Notes: a model not told the origin generated them from the letters alone. A stretch of 12,327 nucleotides of DNA from Clostridiales bacterium (GCA_024684665.1 JAIKWN010000120.1:1-12327), one strand, 5' to 3'; positions 1 through 6,839 are shown, counted from the stretch's first letter. Numbers and translations are program-made.

Positions 1-66
1 CTCCAGGCGATCCATGACTTCCATGAGATGATTGAAGATGTTTCGCTCTACATTCATTCCTGCCAT
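1..66 (-). CDS. 5' end of a leftward gene, unidentified (partial)
   Basis: Read on the minus strand, an ATG at 66-64 opens a frame that runs 22 codons without a stop to the window edge, beginning MAGMNVERNIFNHLMEVMDR. A strong purine-rich ribosome site (AAAGGGGGC, about 5 bases from the ATG) supports this start; a second ATG lies three codons further in and could also be used. The visible peptide is amphipathic and probably helical. It is too short to assign to a family. The palindrome directly upstream suggests a regulated gene, possibly an autoregulated transcription factor, but that is inference only. It is divergent from the SRP RNA promoter. Confidence 0.6.
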   Translation of the reverse strand, partial: MAGMNVERNIFNHLMEVMDRLE

Positions 67-77
67 GGTCTCGCCCC

Positions 78-106
78 CTTTCACCTATATATATTCGAGG
101 TGAAAG
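78..106. promoter_or_regulatory. Palindrome with 9-bp arms, candidate operator of the leftward gene
   Basis: CTTTCACCT (78-86) and AGGTGAAAG (98-106) are perfect inverted copies separated by an 11-base AT-rich spacer. The proximal arm touches the ribosome site of the leftward gene at 66, and the spacer holds a TATATA that could serve as a -10, although I find no good -35 at the right distance. There is no T-run, so it is not an intrinsic terminator. The layout fits a dimeric repressor site, or an mRNA hairpin covering the ribosome site. The cognate regulator is unknown; the motif does not match CIRCE, Rex or CtsR consensus sites. Confidence 0.5.
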
Positions 107-193
107 CGAAAAACCCTTTTGGTTATATAAGACTAACTTAATTTTTTCATGGCTGAGTAGTAACACGTCACGGCATAATTTTCGGAAGGGGTC

Positions 194-222
194 TTGCATT
201 TCATGATAGAATCCTGTATTAT
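194..222 (+). promoter_or_regulatory. Sigma-A type promoter of the SRP RNA
   Basis: TTGCAT (194-199) and TATTAT (217-222) are separated by exactly 17 bases. The predicted start, about 7 bases past the -10, falls at 229, which is the first base of the closing stem of the SRP RNA. That agreement makes the assignment firm. Confidence 0.8.
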
Positions 223-228
223 ATCGCT

Positions 229-352
229 GTAGAGTGCGATGACAGATGGAACTCATGCAATGCGAGGGTGTGAACCTTGTCAGGGTCGGAAGACAGCAGC
301 AATAAGCATTGTATCGTATGTGCCGTGGGATACTCTATCCCGAGTACTCTAC
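229..352 (+). ncRNA. ffs: Signal recognition particle RNA, small bacterial type
   Basis: This is the RNA scaffold of the signal recognition particle; it binds Ffh and targets signal-peptide-bearing ribosomes to the membrane. The hallmark domain IV hairpin is clear: the GGAA tetraloop (288-291) is closed by GTC (285-287) and GAC (292-294), with the asymmetric internal loop of the TCAGG ... AGCAGCA type on either side, which is the Ffh-binding site. A downstream GTGCCG-TGGGAT segment is also typical. The ends pair as GTAGAGT (229-235) with ACTCTAC (346-352). At about 124 nt it is the short form without the Alu domain of Bacillus-type scRNA. Ends are inferred from the closing stem, promoter and terminator. 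Confidence 0.9.
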
Positions 353-367
353 GATCGCAGTAATCCC

Positions 368-393
368 GAGCGTCGCTTGCGGCGCTCTTTTTT
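368..393 (+). terminator. Intrinsic terminator of the SRP RNA
   Basis: The segment forms an 8-bp stem (GAGCGTCG with CGGCGCTC, one G-T pair) around a CTTG loop, followed by six T residues (388-393). It ends only 21 bases before the pyrR start codon, so pyrR transcription must either read through it or start inside the SRP RNA gene. Confidence 0.85.
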
Positions 394-414
394 GTCAAAG
401 GAAGGCGAGGCAGG

Positions 415-978
415 TTGCAGGAACTGCGTTATAAAGCGGAAATCATGGACGGGCCGGCCGTGCGGCGCGCGCTTCGGCGTATTGCCCATGAGATCGTCGA
501 GAAGCAGAAGGGCGCAAGAGATGTGCGTTTCATCGGCATCCAGCGCCGGGGTGTCCCACTGGCTTCCATCCTCGCGGATGAAATAGAGGGCATCGAGGGA
601 TTCAGGCCGGAGATCGGTTCCCTGGATATCACCTTTTACCGCGACGATCTTTCCCTTCTTACGGAGCAGCCGGTCGTTCATGACACGAGCATTCCTTTCG
701 ATGTTCAGGGCGCGAAGATCATCATCGTGGACGACGTGCTGTTTTCCGGACGGACGGCCCGCGCGGCGCTGGACGCGATCTGCAAGCGCGGAAGGCCGGA
801 TCAGGTTCAGCTGGCCGTCCTCATAGACCGGGGACACAGGGAACTGCCCATTCGCGCCGATTACGTGGGGAAAAATGTCCCGACCAGCAAAAGCGAGCTG
901 ATTTCCCTGCGCATTCCTCCTTTCGACGAAGGGCTGGACGTCAGTCTCTATGAAATCGTCGGACGGGAAGAAGTATGA
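415..978 (+). CDS. pyrR: PyrR: pyr operon RNA-binding attenuator / uracil phosphoribosyltransferase
   Basis: PyrR binds pyr leader mRNA when UMP/UTP is high and causes attenuation; many members also convert uracil and PRPP to UMP. The 187-residue frame matches Bacillus PyrR almost end to end (family about 180). Visible marks are the RRALRRIAHE segment near residues 17-26, ITFYRDDLS at 72-80, the PRPP-binding loop IIIVDDVLFSGRT at 102-114, and LIDRGHRELPIRADYVGKN at 136-154 followed by PTSKSE. The start is a TTG at 415 with AAGGAAGG upstream; it gives the N-terminus that lines up with known PyrR, whereas the first ATG (445) would remove it. The gene sits 21 bases past the SRP RNA terminator and overlaps mtaB by ATGA. 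No other pyr gene is in the window. Confidence 0.93.
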   Translation: MQELRYKAEIMDGPAVRRALRRIAHEIVEKQKGARDVRFIGIQRRGVPLASILADEIEGIEGFRPEIGSLDITFYRDDLSLLTEQPVVHDTSIPFDVQGAKIIIVDDVLFSGRTARAALDAICKRGRPDQVQLAVLIDRGHRELPIRADYVGKNVPTSKSELISLRIPPFDEGLDVSLYEIVGREEV

Positions 979-2294
979 CGGGAAAAAGGATTCGCGTTGG
1001 GTATCATACCCTCGGCTGCAAGGTCAATCAGTATGATACGGAAGCGATGCGGGAGCTTTTTCAGGCGTCGGGGTACGAAACCGTCCCGTTCGACGGGAAA
1101 GCGGACGTCTTTGTCATCAACACCTGCACCGTAACCGGGACAGGGGACAAAAAGAGCCTGCAGCTCATCCGCCGCTGTCACCGGCGCTTTCCGGAGGCTG
1201 ACATCATCGTGACCGGATGCCTAGCCCAGCGGGACGCAGAGTCGGTTTCGCTTCCCGGGGTTGCGCTGGTCCTTGGAACGCAGCGCCGCGGTGAGGTCGT
1301 CACCCTCTACGAACAGGCAAAGAGGGAAGGGCAGAGAATCGTCGCCGTCGATTCCCTGAAGCAGGCGGCTTTTGAACGGCTTAACGTCCGCAACCACGCG
1401 GAACATACCCGTGCGGTGATGAAAATCCAGGAAGGGTGCAACCGCTACTGCACGTACTGCGTGATTCCCTATGTGCGCGGCCCCATCCGTTCCTGTCCGC
1501 CGGACGAAATCGGGGCGGAAGCACGGCGGCTTGCGGAAGCCGGCTTTCAGGAGATTGTTCTCACGGGAATTCATCTGACCAGTTACGGGCGCGACCTGCC
1601 CGGAAGCCTCTCGCTCTGCGACGCCGTCCGGGCAGTACAGGACGTACCCGGCGTTGTGCGCATCCGCCTGGGTTCCCTGGAACCCGTCATTGTGACACCT
1701 GAGTTTCTTTCGGGGATGCGCGCCTGCGATAAGCTCTGTCCCCAGTTCCATCTGGCGCTGCAGAGCGGGAGCGACCGGATTCTTGCCGCCATGCGGCGGC
1801 GCTATACCGCGGAGGAGTTTCTCTCGGCCTGCCGCCTGCTGCGGGAAGCGTATCCTGACGCGACCCTGACGACGGACGTCATGACCGGATTCCCGGGCGA
1901 AACGGAAGAAGACTATCTTGAAACCGTGCGGGTCTGCAGGGAAGCGGGTTTTGCGCGGATGCATGTCTTCCCGTATTCCGAGCGGCGGGGGACAAAGGCG
2001 GCGGAGCTGCCGGGCAGCGTGCCTGTCCCCGTCCGGGAAGCGCGGGCCGTGCAGCTCATCGAAACCGGGAAGGAACTGGAGCAGGAAGCGCTTCATAGTT
2101 TTGTTGGAAAAACCGTACGCGTCCTCGTGGAAGAGACGGACGGCGTACACGGTTTGGGTTATACGGACGGTTATCTGCGCGCGCGGGTGACCGGAGGATG
2201 CTGCCCGGGAGAAGTCGTTTCTTCCCGCGTCGTTGGGGTTTCCGGCGGGCAGCTGATCACGGAACGAACACACGAACAGGAGGCTGAATCATGA
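975..2294 (+). CDS. mtaB: MtaB: tRNA t6A37 methylthiotransferase (radical SAM)
   Basis: MtaB adds a methylthio group to t6A at position 37 of ANN-decoding tRNAs, giving ms2t6A, using two iron-sulfur clusters and SAM. At 439 residues it has the full family layout. The N-terminal UPF0004 domain has TLGCKVNQYDTEAM (C15), C51 in NTCTVTG and C82 in TGCLAQR as ligands of the auxiliary cluster. The radical SAM domain carries CNRYCTYC (C155, C159, C162) followed by IPYVRGPIRS. A TRAM-type domain lies at about residues 370-430. The TLGCKVNQYDTEAM and IPYVRGP signatures point to MtaB rather than MiaB. The ATG at 975 overlaps the pyrR stop by 4 bases and is preceded by GGGAAG; the 3' end overlaps the HIT gene the same way, indicating translational coupling. 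Confidence 0.93.
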   Translation: MTGKRIRVGYHTLGCKVNQYDTEAMRELFQASGYETVPFDGKADVFVINTCTVTGTGDKKSLQLIRRCHRRFPEADIIVTGCLAQRDAESVSLPGVALVLGTQRRGEVVTLYEQAKREGQRIVAVDSLKQAAFERLNVRNHAEHTRAVMKIQEGCNRYCTYCVIPYVRGPIRSCPPDEIGAEARRLAEAGFQEIVLTGIHLTSYGRDLPGSLSLCDAVRAVQDVPGVVRIRLGSLEPVIVTPEFLSGMRACDKLCPQFHLALQSGSDRILAAMRRRYTAEEFLSACRLLREAYPDATLTTDVMTGFPGETEEDYLETVRVCREAGFARMHVFPYSERRGTKAAELPGSVPVPVREARAVQLIETGKELEQEALHSFVGKTVRVLVEETDGVHGLGYTDGYLRARVTGGCCPGEVVSSRVVGVSGGQLITERTHEQEAES

Positions 2295-2635
2295 ACGATT
2301 GTCTGTTTTGTAAAATCGCTGCCGGTCAGATTCCCAGCAGCAAAGTGTATGAGGACGACCTTGTTTTTGCTTTCCGCGACATCGCGCCGCAGGCGAAAGC
2401 GCATATCCTTGTGATCCCGAAAAAGCATGTGCAGGATCTCACGGCGGCCGTGCAGGAAGACGATGCGCTGCTGTCCCATCTTATGCGCACGGCGGCTAAG
2501 GTAGCGGAACTCGAGGGGATCGCAAAGACCGGTTACCGCGTGGTTTCAAACTGCGGCAGCGATGGCTGTCAGTCCGTCCCGCACCTGCATCTGCATGTGC
2601 TCGGCGGGGAGAAGCTCTCCGAAAAGATGGCGTGA
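2291..2635 (+). CDS. HIT-family nucleotide hydrolase (HinT-like)
   Basis: HIT/HinT proteins are small cytoplasmic hydrolases of purine nucleoside phosphoramidates such as AMP-lysine. The 114-residue product is the usual length. It starts with CLFCKI (C4, C7, a common zinc-binding N-terminus in this branch), has the conserved stretch AHILVIPKKH at 37-46, and ends with the histidine triad HLHLHV at 98-103, whose middle His (H100) is the expected nucleophile. An ideal AGGAGG (2278-2283) lies inside the end of mtaB, 7 bases before the ATG, and the ATG overlaps the mtaB stop. The pairing with mtaB suggests shared transcription, not a proven shared function. Confidence 0.92.
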   Translation: MNDCLFCKIAAGQIPSSKVYEDDLVFAFRDIAPQAKAHILVIPKKHVQDLTAAVQEDDALLSHLMRTAAKVAELEGIAKTGYRVVSNCGSDGCQSVPHLHLHVLGGEKLSEKMA

Positions 2636-2636
2636 C

Positions 2637-2667
2637 GGCAACCGGTTGGATATTTTGGCAACTGGTT
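2637..2667. repeat. Two tandem copies of GGCAACYGGTT
   Basis: GGCAACCGGTT (2637-2647) and GGCAACTGGTT (2657-2667) differ at one base and are spaced exactly 20 bases apart, about two helical turns. The first contains the perfect palindrome AACCGGTT. They occupy the 60-base gap between the HIT gene and the membrane-protein gene, upstream of its ribosome site. This could be a binding site for a protein loading twice on one DNA face, or a chance duplication. Confidence 0.35.
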
Positions 2668-2695
2668 CCGCGCGTGCTACTGAGGAGGGTTTGAC

Positions 2696-3856
2696 ATGAG
2701 TTTCAACCGCTCCGGCTATTCGTCTGCGCCCGCCGGGTCCGCAAAGGCGATCCGGAAGAAAACGAGACAGCGGAGGCCGAAGAAGGAACGAAATCAGATT
2801 TTTCTTCTGATTTTCTTTCTGATACTGCCGGTTGTAATGCTTCTGGCGGTGTTTTTCCAGCCCCTGCGATGGGCTTTTATCGCGTTAACGCTTCTTTCCG
2901 TGCTCGCCATGTGGCTCTTTGATGCCTTTCTGGCCCCGGGGCGCATTCTGATTACGGCGATTTACGGCCTTCTCTCCGTAGTGTTTCTTGTGACGGCGAT
3001 GAGCGGCGGCCCAAGGGATCCGTACGCCCAGCAGCTTTTTGTAACCGCGACCCCGGAAGCGACAACGACGCCGATCTACAACTCGGCTGTCAGCGTCATG
3101 AGCACAAGCGCACCCGAGGAGTTCTACAGTTCCTCTGAAGGCATTGACGAAGTTTTTGGCGACTACAACGAAGTCGGAGTGCAGGGTGCGGCCGACGAGC
3201 AGGTTACCCAGGAAGAGGAAAACACCGGGACTTCTGTGTATATCCCGAAAGTCAAGTCGGAATCCGAAATCATCCTTGAGAAATTCATGGAACGCTGGCG
3301 CAAGGGAATTGTGCAGGACATGCTGGAATACACGGCTCCCAGCTGGCAGAACCAGTTCAAGGAACGGGAGGCGAAGCAGGAGCTCTTCTGGAAATTCGGC
3401 TCCCGTACGCTGAACGAGTGGTGGCAGATATCCGCACCGACCGGAACGGATTCCAGTACGGCGCGCACGATTACGATCCAAGCGGATATCACGGCGAACG
3501 GCGGAACCCGGACGCTGCAGATGGATGTGCTGACGCTGTTTGAAAACGACGCCTGGTATGTCGATCCGTCTTCGCTGTCGAACGGCATCCAGGTAGAGGC
3601 GGCTACGCCGACGCCGGACCCGAACGTCACCCCGACGCCCACGCCGGAACCCACGCCGACACCGACGCCGGGCAAGAAAACCAAACTGTATTACAACAAA
3701 GACGGCGGTAAACTCTATCACGCGGATCCCAACTGCTCCAGCGTAGCTTCCAAGTATCGCCCGCTCAAGGGGACCTTTACCTATGGGGATATCAACAAGA
3801 GCCCCTATTCGAAACTGAAGCCCTGCGAAAAATGCGGCGCGCCGAAGAGGCCCTGA
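2696..3856 (+). CDS. Three-helix membrane protein with NTF2-like domain, Pro-Thr linker and Cys/His tail; function unknown
   Basis: I do not recognise this 386-residue protein as a named family. A strongly basic N-terminus (residues 20-32) precedes three hydrophobic helices at about 34-54, 58-79 and 83-103; the positive-inside rule places the rest outside the cell. Residues 187-300 look like an NTF2-like fold: an EKFMERWRKG helix, a conserved tryptophan pattern and a DAWYVDPSSL ending. A Pro-Thr linker (303-326) leads to an about 55-residue C-terminal domain with GGKLYHADPNC (H342, C347) and KPCEKCGAP (C377, C380). That Y-H-x4-C ... C-x2-C layout resembles small Ada-like metal-binding tails attached to some secreted Gram-positive proteins. 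GAGGAGG (2682-2688) 7 bases before the ATG fixes the start. It is probably cotranscribed with pyrR-mtaB-HIT, although the gap is 60 bases. Confidence 0.75.
   Translation: MSFNRSGYSSAPAGSAKAIRKKTRQRRPKKERNQIFLLIFFLILPVVMLLAVFFQPLRWAFIALTLLSVLAMWLFDAFLAPGRILITAIYGLLSVVFLVTAMSGGPRDPYAQQLFVTATPEATTTPIYNSAVSVMSTSAPEEFYSSSEGIDEVFGDYNEVGVQGAADEQVTQEEENTGTSVYIPKVKSESEIILEKFMERWRKGIVQDMLEYTAPSWQNQFKEREAKQELFWKFGSRTLNEWWQISAPTGTDSSTARTITIQADITANGGTRTLQMDVLTLFENDAWYVDPSSLSNGIQVEAATPTPDPNVTPTPTPEPTPTPTPGKKTKLYYNKDGGKLYHADPNCSSVASKYRPLKGTFTYGDINKSPYSKLKPCEKCGAPKRP
3602..3673 (+). repeat. Pro-Thr repeat coding segment
   Basis: Simple alternation of ACG/ACC and CCG/CCC codons encodes a TPTPEPTPTPTPG-type linker in the membrane protein at 2696-3856. 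It is a flexible extracytoplasmic spacer of the same style as the longer stalk at 9098-9397. Confidence 0.8.
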
Positions 3857-3877
3857 TTTTCCGCTGCGGGGCAGTGC

Positions 3878-3907
3878 TTGCGCGAATGGTGTTTCATCTG
3901 TTATACT
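3878..3907 (+). promoter_or_regulatory. Probable promoter of rex
   Basis: TTGCGC (3878-3883) and TATACT (3902-3907) are spaced 18 bases apart. The -10 matches consensus at five of six positions, the -35 at four. The predicted start near 3914 lies inside the candidate Rex operator, which suits repression. Confidence 0.6.
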
Positions 3908-3911
3908 GGTT

Positions 3912-3929
3912 GTGTGAACAGGTTCAACA
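3912..3929. promoter_or_regulatory. Candidate Rex operator (autoregulation)
   Basis: The segment reads GTGTGAA-CAGG-TTCAACA. Against the Rex consensus TTGTGAA-N4-TTCACAA, 11 of 14 defined positions match, including the inner TGTGAA and TTCA. It begins 5 bases past the -10 and overlaps the predicted start of rex transcription, 24 bases before the rex start codon. Rex autoregulation is known in several Gram-positive bacteria; here it is inferred from sequence only. Confidence 0.6.
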
Positions 3930-3952
3930 TAATTAAAAATGAGGTGTTTCAC

Positions 3953-4618
3953 TTGGCGTTCAAATCAAAGGTATCGGATGCGGTCGTTCGCAGACTCCCC
4001 ATGTACTATCGCCATCTGAAAGAACTGGAGCGCGAGGGAATCGAACGGATTTCCTCCCGCGAGCTGGGTGAGCGTATGAAGCTGACCGCTTCCCAGATCA
4101 GACAGGATATCAACTGCTTCGGCGGTTTCGGACAGCAGGGGTACGGCTATCACGTTCCGGAACTGCGCTGGCACATCGGTGAGATCCTGGGGCTGGAGAA
4201 AGAATACGAAGTAATTGTCGTCGGCGCGGGGAACATCGGACGGGCTGTTGCAAATTACGACGGTTTTGCACGGGAAGGTTTCTTTGTCCGTGCGCTTTTC
4301 GACATTTCGGAAGATCTGATCGGCGGGGAAGTTCAGGGGATCCCGGTGCTGTCCACGCAGGAGCTTCCGGAATGGACAAAGAAGCACCGCACGGACATCG
4401 CGGTTCTTGCCGTTCCGGCGTCCGAGGCGCAGAAAACCGCGGATCTCATCGTTTCCTGCGGTATCCGGGCGATCTGGAACTTCGCGCCCGTAGATCTTGA
4501 GCTCCCGGAAGATGTTATGAGCAATCACGTGCACCTGTCCGACAGCCTGCATATTCTGACCTATCGTATGAACGAGGAAGAGCTCTTCAGCGCGATGGAG
4601 AAAAAGAACCGTGGCTGA
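3953..4618 (+). CDS. rex: Rex: redox-sensing transcriptional repressor
   Basis: Rex is a homodimeric repressor that leaves its operators when NADH rises relative to NAD+, controlling fermentation and respiration genes. The start is taken as the TTG at 3953, six bases after GAGGTG (3941-3946); this gives 221 residues, the family size, beginning AFKSKVSDAVVRRLPMYYRH. An in-frame TTG at 3878 would add 25 residues without a ribosome site and would overlap the promoter, so I reject it. The winged helix spans about 1-78 with ISSRELGERM, TASQIRQD and the FGGFGQQGYGY wing. The Rossmann NADH domain has VVGAGNIG (89-96), with WNFAPVDLELP at 175-185 and the C-terminal swapped helix near 196-215. It overlaps the VanW gene by 8 bases. 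Confidence 0.93.
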   Translation: MAFKSKVSDAVVRRLPMYYRHLKELEREGIERISSRELGERMKLTASQIRQDINCFGGFGQQGYGYHVPELRWHIGEILGLEKEYEVIVVGAGNIGRAVANYDGFAREGFFVRALFDISEDLIGGEVQGIPVLSTQELPEWTKKHRTDIAVLAVPASEAQKTADLIVSCGIRAIWNFAPVDLELPEDVMSNHVHLSDSLHILTYRMNEEELFSAMEKKNRG

Positions 4619-6047
4619 TCGCATGGAAAAACCGAACAGGGAAGACCGCCCAAAGGGCGGATTCCCGTTTCTTTCTGTCATCCTGATTCTTCTGTGCCTG
4701 ATACTCTGGCTGCTGGCCGCGAAGAGCGTGCTTTCCCTTCGCGATGAATACGCGGCGTATAAGGAAAAGACGGCGAGAGTCCTTGCGTATGAAGACAGGA
4801 TCGTCCCCGGCGTATTCGTGGACGGCGTAGATCTTGCCGGGATGACGCGGGAGGATGCGGAGGCCGTTTTCGCGGACCGGAAGCGGCAGAAGCAGGCGGA
4901 TTTCACCCTGACTGTCCGTGCGGACGGAAAACAGTGGCGCGTGACTTCATCAGAAGTTCCGATGACTTTCAGGATCTCGGACGTGCTGGATCAGGCGTTT
5001 CTGGCCGGACATACCGGAACGCTGGATGCGCGGCTTTCCAGGATGGACGCTCTACTTTCAGAGCCGCTTAAGCTTCAGACGGACTACAATTACGACATCA
5101 CAAAAATCGAGGACCTTGTCGCAAAAATCGCCTCCGCGGTGGATGTGGAGGCGAAGGACGCAGCGCTTGACGCTTTTGATCCGCTGACAAAAACCTTTAC
5201 CTTCCGTCCGGAAGCCGCCGGAAAGAAGCTGAACCGCGAGAAGCTGGCAGAGGATCTTCTGAACGCCCTCACGCAGGAGGCGTTCGACGCGCCCGTGGAA
5301 GGCGCGATGGAGCCCGTGATGCCGGAGATCCGCCTTTCCGACCTCGACGGGCGGTTCGGAATGATCTCGACCTTTACGACGGAGACTACGACGGACCGTG
5401 ACCGCAACACGAACATCCGCATTTCGTCGGAAGCTTTAAACGGCCGCGTCGTACAGCCCGGGGATACGCTTTCCTTCAACTCCTGTACGGGAAAGCGGAC
5501 GTATGAAAAAGGCTACCGGGAGGCGCATGCCATCGTGGGTGGCGTCCTTGTGGACGACACGGGCGGCGGTGTCTGCCAGACCAGTTCCACCTTATTCAAT
5601 GCCGTGGTCCGGGCGGATCTTGCGATCGTGAAGCGCTATGCCCACAGCTGGCCTTCCATCTACGTTCCGCGGGGTGAGGACGCCACGGTCAACTGGCCCT
5701 CCAGGGACTTCGTGTTCCGCAATACCAGCCAGTATCCCGTATTTCTCGTCGCCGGGTATGAAAACCGGAAGGTGACGGTGGAAGTCTACGGCCGCCTGCC
5801 GGACACCTGGGCTTCCATCGACCTTTCATCCGTCACGGTGCGCACGACGAAGCCGGGAAACGATACGGTTTATACGCTGGATGAATCGCTTCCGCTGGGG
5901 ACAAGACAGCAGGGGCATTCGAAACGCACGGGTTACCTCGTGGATACCTACAAGATCTGGAAAGACGCTGAGGGGAACGAGATCCGGAAGGAAAAGCTCT
6001 GGACAACGGATTACCCGGCGACGCAGAACGAAATCCTGTACCACTGA
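4611..6047 (+). CDS. VanW-domain membrane-anchored envelope protein
   Basis: A 478-residue protein of the VanW/YoaR type common in Clostridia. One N-terminal membrane anchor (about 19-42) is followed by an extracellular part: a peptidoglycan-binding-like region (about 66-240; VPGVFVDGVDLAGMTREDAE at its start) and the VanW domain (about 265-395) with VQPGDTLSFN, HAIVGGVLVDDTGGGVCQTS and STLFNAVVRADL. The C-terminal 70 residues resemble a short G5-like beta module. VanW is named from vancomycin-resistance clusters but its biochemical role is unsettled, and nothing else here suggests a van cluster. A GTG start at 4611 is chosen because GGAG (4597-4600) lies 10 bases before it; an ATG at 4623 is the alternative. 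The start lies inside the end of rex, so the two are probably coupled. Confidence 0.88.
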   Translation: MADRMEKPNREDRPKGGFPFLSVILILLCLILWLLAAKSVLSLRDEYAAYKEKTARVLAYEDRIVPGVFVDGVDLAGMTREDAEAVFADRKRQKQADFTLTVRADGKQWRVTSSEVPMTFRISDVLDQAFLAGHTGTLDARLSRMDALLSEPLKLQTDYNYDITKIEDLVAKIASAVDVEAKDAALDAFDPLTKTFTFRPEAAGKKLNREKLAEDLLNALTQEAFDAPVEGAMEPVMPEIRLSDLDGRFGMISTFTTETTTDRDRNTNIRISSEALNGRVVQPGDTLSFNSCTGKRTYEKGYREAHAIVGGVLVDDTGGGVCQTSSTLFNAVVRADLAIVKRYAHSWPSIYVPRGEDATVNWPSRDFVFRNTSQYPVFLVAGYENRKVTVEVYGRLPDTWASIDLSSVTVRTTKPGNDTVYTLDESLPLGTRQQGHSKRTGYLVDTYKIWKDAEGNEIRKEKLWTTDYPATQNEILYH

Positions 6048-6099
6048 GCCGGCTTTTCTGTCAATTCCGGGGAAAGCTGAAAGAGAAGGATCGCGATAC

Positions 6100-6828
6100 A
6101 TGAAAAAGGGCGACGCGCGGCGCATGCAGCTGATTGAAACTGCGGAGCGCCTGTTCTACGTAAACGGATATGAGAATACTACCGTCCAGGATATTCTGGA
6201 CGAACTGCATTTTTCCAAAGGCGGCTTCTACCACCACTTCGACAGCAAGCTTTCCCTTCTCGAAGCCATCTGCGAGACGAGAGCGCAGGAAACCTGTGAA
6301 GCGGCGGCGGAACTGCTTTCCCGTTCTCAGGATTCTTCGGCGCTTCAGAAGCTGAATTCTGTGCTTCGCGCATCCGCCCTGTGGCAGGGAGGCGGACCTG
6401 GTTTTGTTTCTCTGCTCATTGGCGTGGCTTACCGGGAGGACGGCGCCCTCATGCGGGAGCGCATGAAGGACTGCCAGCTCTCCGGCATGCAGGACTTCAT
6501 CGTGCAGATCCTGAAGGAGGGGCGCGAGGCCGGAGAGCTCTGGGCAAACGACGTCGAGGGCACGGCGCAGCTGATCCTGCGGCTCTATACCCAGTTTACC
6601 GATGAAGTTGCCTTCCTGCTCGCCCGTGAGGACAGCCGGGAGGCTCTGGCGGAAAAACTGACCCGCAAATTAAAACTGTACCGTGACGCCATTGAGCGCA
6701 TCCTGATCGCTCCCTTTGGCAGTATCGTCCTCTTTGAGGCGGATGAGCTGCTCCTGCAGGGCTGGCAGATCGTGGAAGACCGCCTGAGGCGGGAAGCCGG
6801 AATGGTGCAGATGCGCATTAATCTGTAA
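6100..6828 (+). CDS. TetR/AcrR-family transcriptional regulator
   Basis: A 242-residue regulator with the TetR DNA-binding domain: RRMQLIETAERLFYVNGYEN at 7-26 and the helix-turn-helix TTVQDILDELHFSKGGFYHH at 27-46, followed by FDSKLSLLEAI. The C-terminal ligand-binding half is not recognisable as to ligand. The ATG at 6100 has AGAAGGA (6084-6090) 9 bases upstream; the frame is open further 5' only because it runs through the VanW gene in another phase. It sits 52 bases after the VanW gene and 11 bases before the COG2426-type membrane gene, so that gene is its most likely local target. I see no clear palindromic operator in the short upstream gap. Confidence 0.9.
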   Translation: MKKGDARRMQLIETAERLFYVNGYENTTVQDILDELHFSKGGFYHHFDSKLSLLEAICETRAQETCEAAAELLSRSQDSSALQKLNSVLRASALWQGGGPGFVSLLIGVAYREDGALMRERMKDCQLSGMQDFIVQILKEGREAGELWANDVEGTAQLILRLYTQFTDEVAFLLAREDSREALAEKLTRKLKLYRDAIERILIAPFGSIVLFEADELLLQGWQIVEDRLRREAGMVQMRINL

Positions 6829-6839
6829 CGGAGGAAAAC

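Noticed and set aside
239..586. Rightward open frame of 115 codons across the SRP RNA and pyrR start
   Set aside because: It lies over a clear structured RNA and its terminator, has no ribosome site, and its peptide is low-quality Arg/Ser-rich sequence.
349..837. Leftward open frame antisense to pyrR
   Set aside because: It is a by-product of GC-rich third positions in pyrR; it has no ribosome site and no recognisable protein.
1221..2273. Long leftward frame of 350 codons antisense to mtaB
   Set aside because: Length comes from codon bias of mtaB on the other strand, whose full domain set is intact.
2655..2683. Possible promoter TTGGCA-17-TACTGA ahead of the membrane-protein gene
   Set aside because: Its -10 overlaps the ribosome site at 2682-2688, so the resulting transcript would start past that site.
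3858..3877. Possible terminator after the membrane-protein gene (CTGC-GGG-GCAG)
   Set aside because: The stem is only 4 bp and no T-run follows.
2885..3952. Leftward frame of 355 codons antisense to the membrane protein
   Set aside because: Arg-rich shadow peptide; the rightward gene has ribosome site, membrane helices and coherent domains.
3878..3952. 25-residue N-terminal extension of Rex from a TTG at 3878
   Set aside because: No ribosome site, it would overlap the promoter -35 and operator, and it lies outside the family alignment.
4611..6047. Part of a vancomycin-resistance cluster
   Set aside because: A VanW domain alone is widespread in Clostridia; no vanA/B/H/X/R/S-like gene is present.
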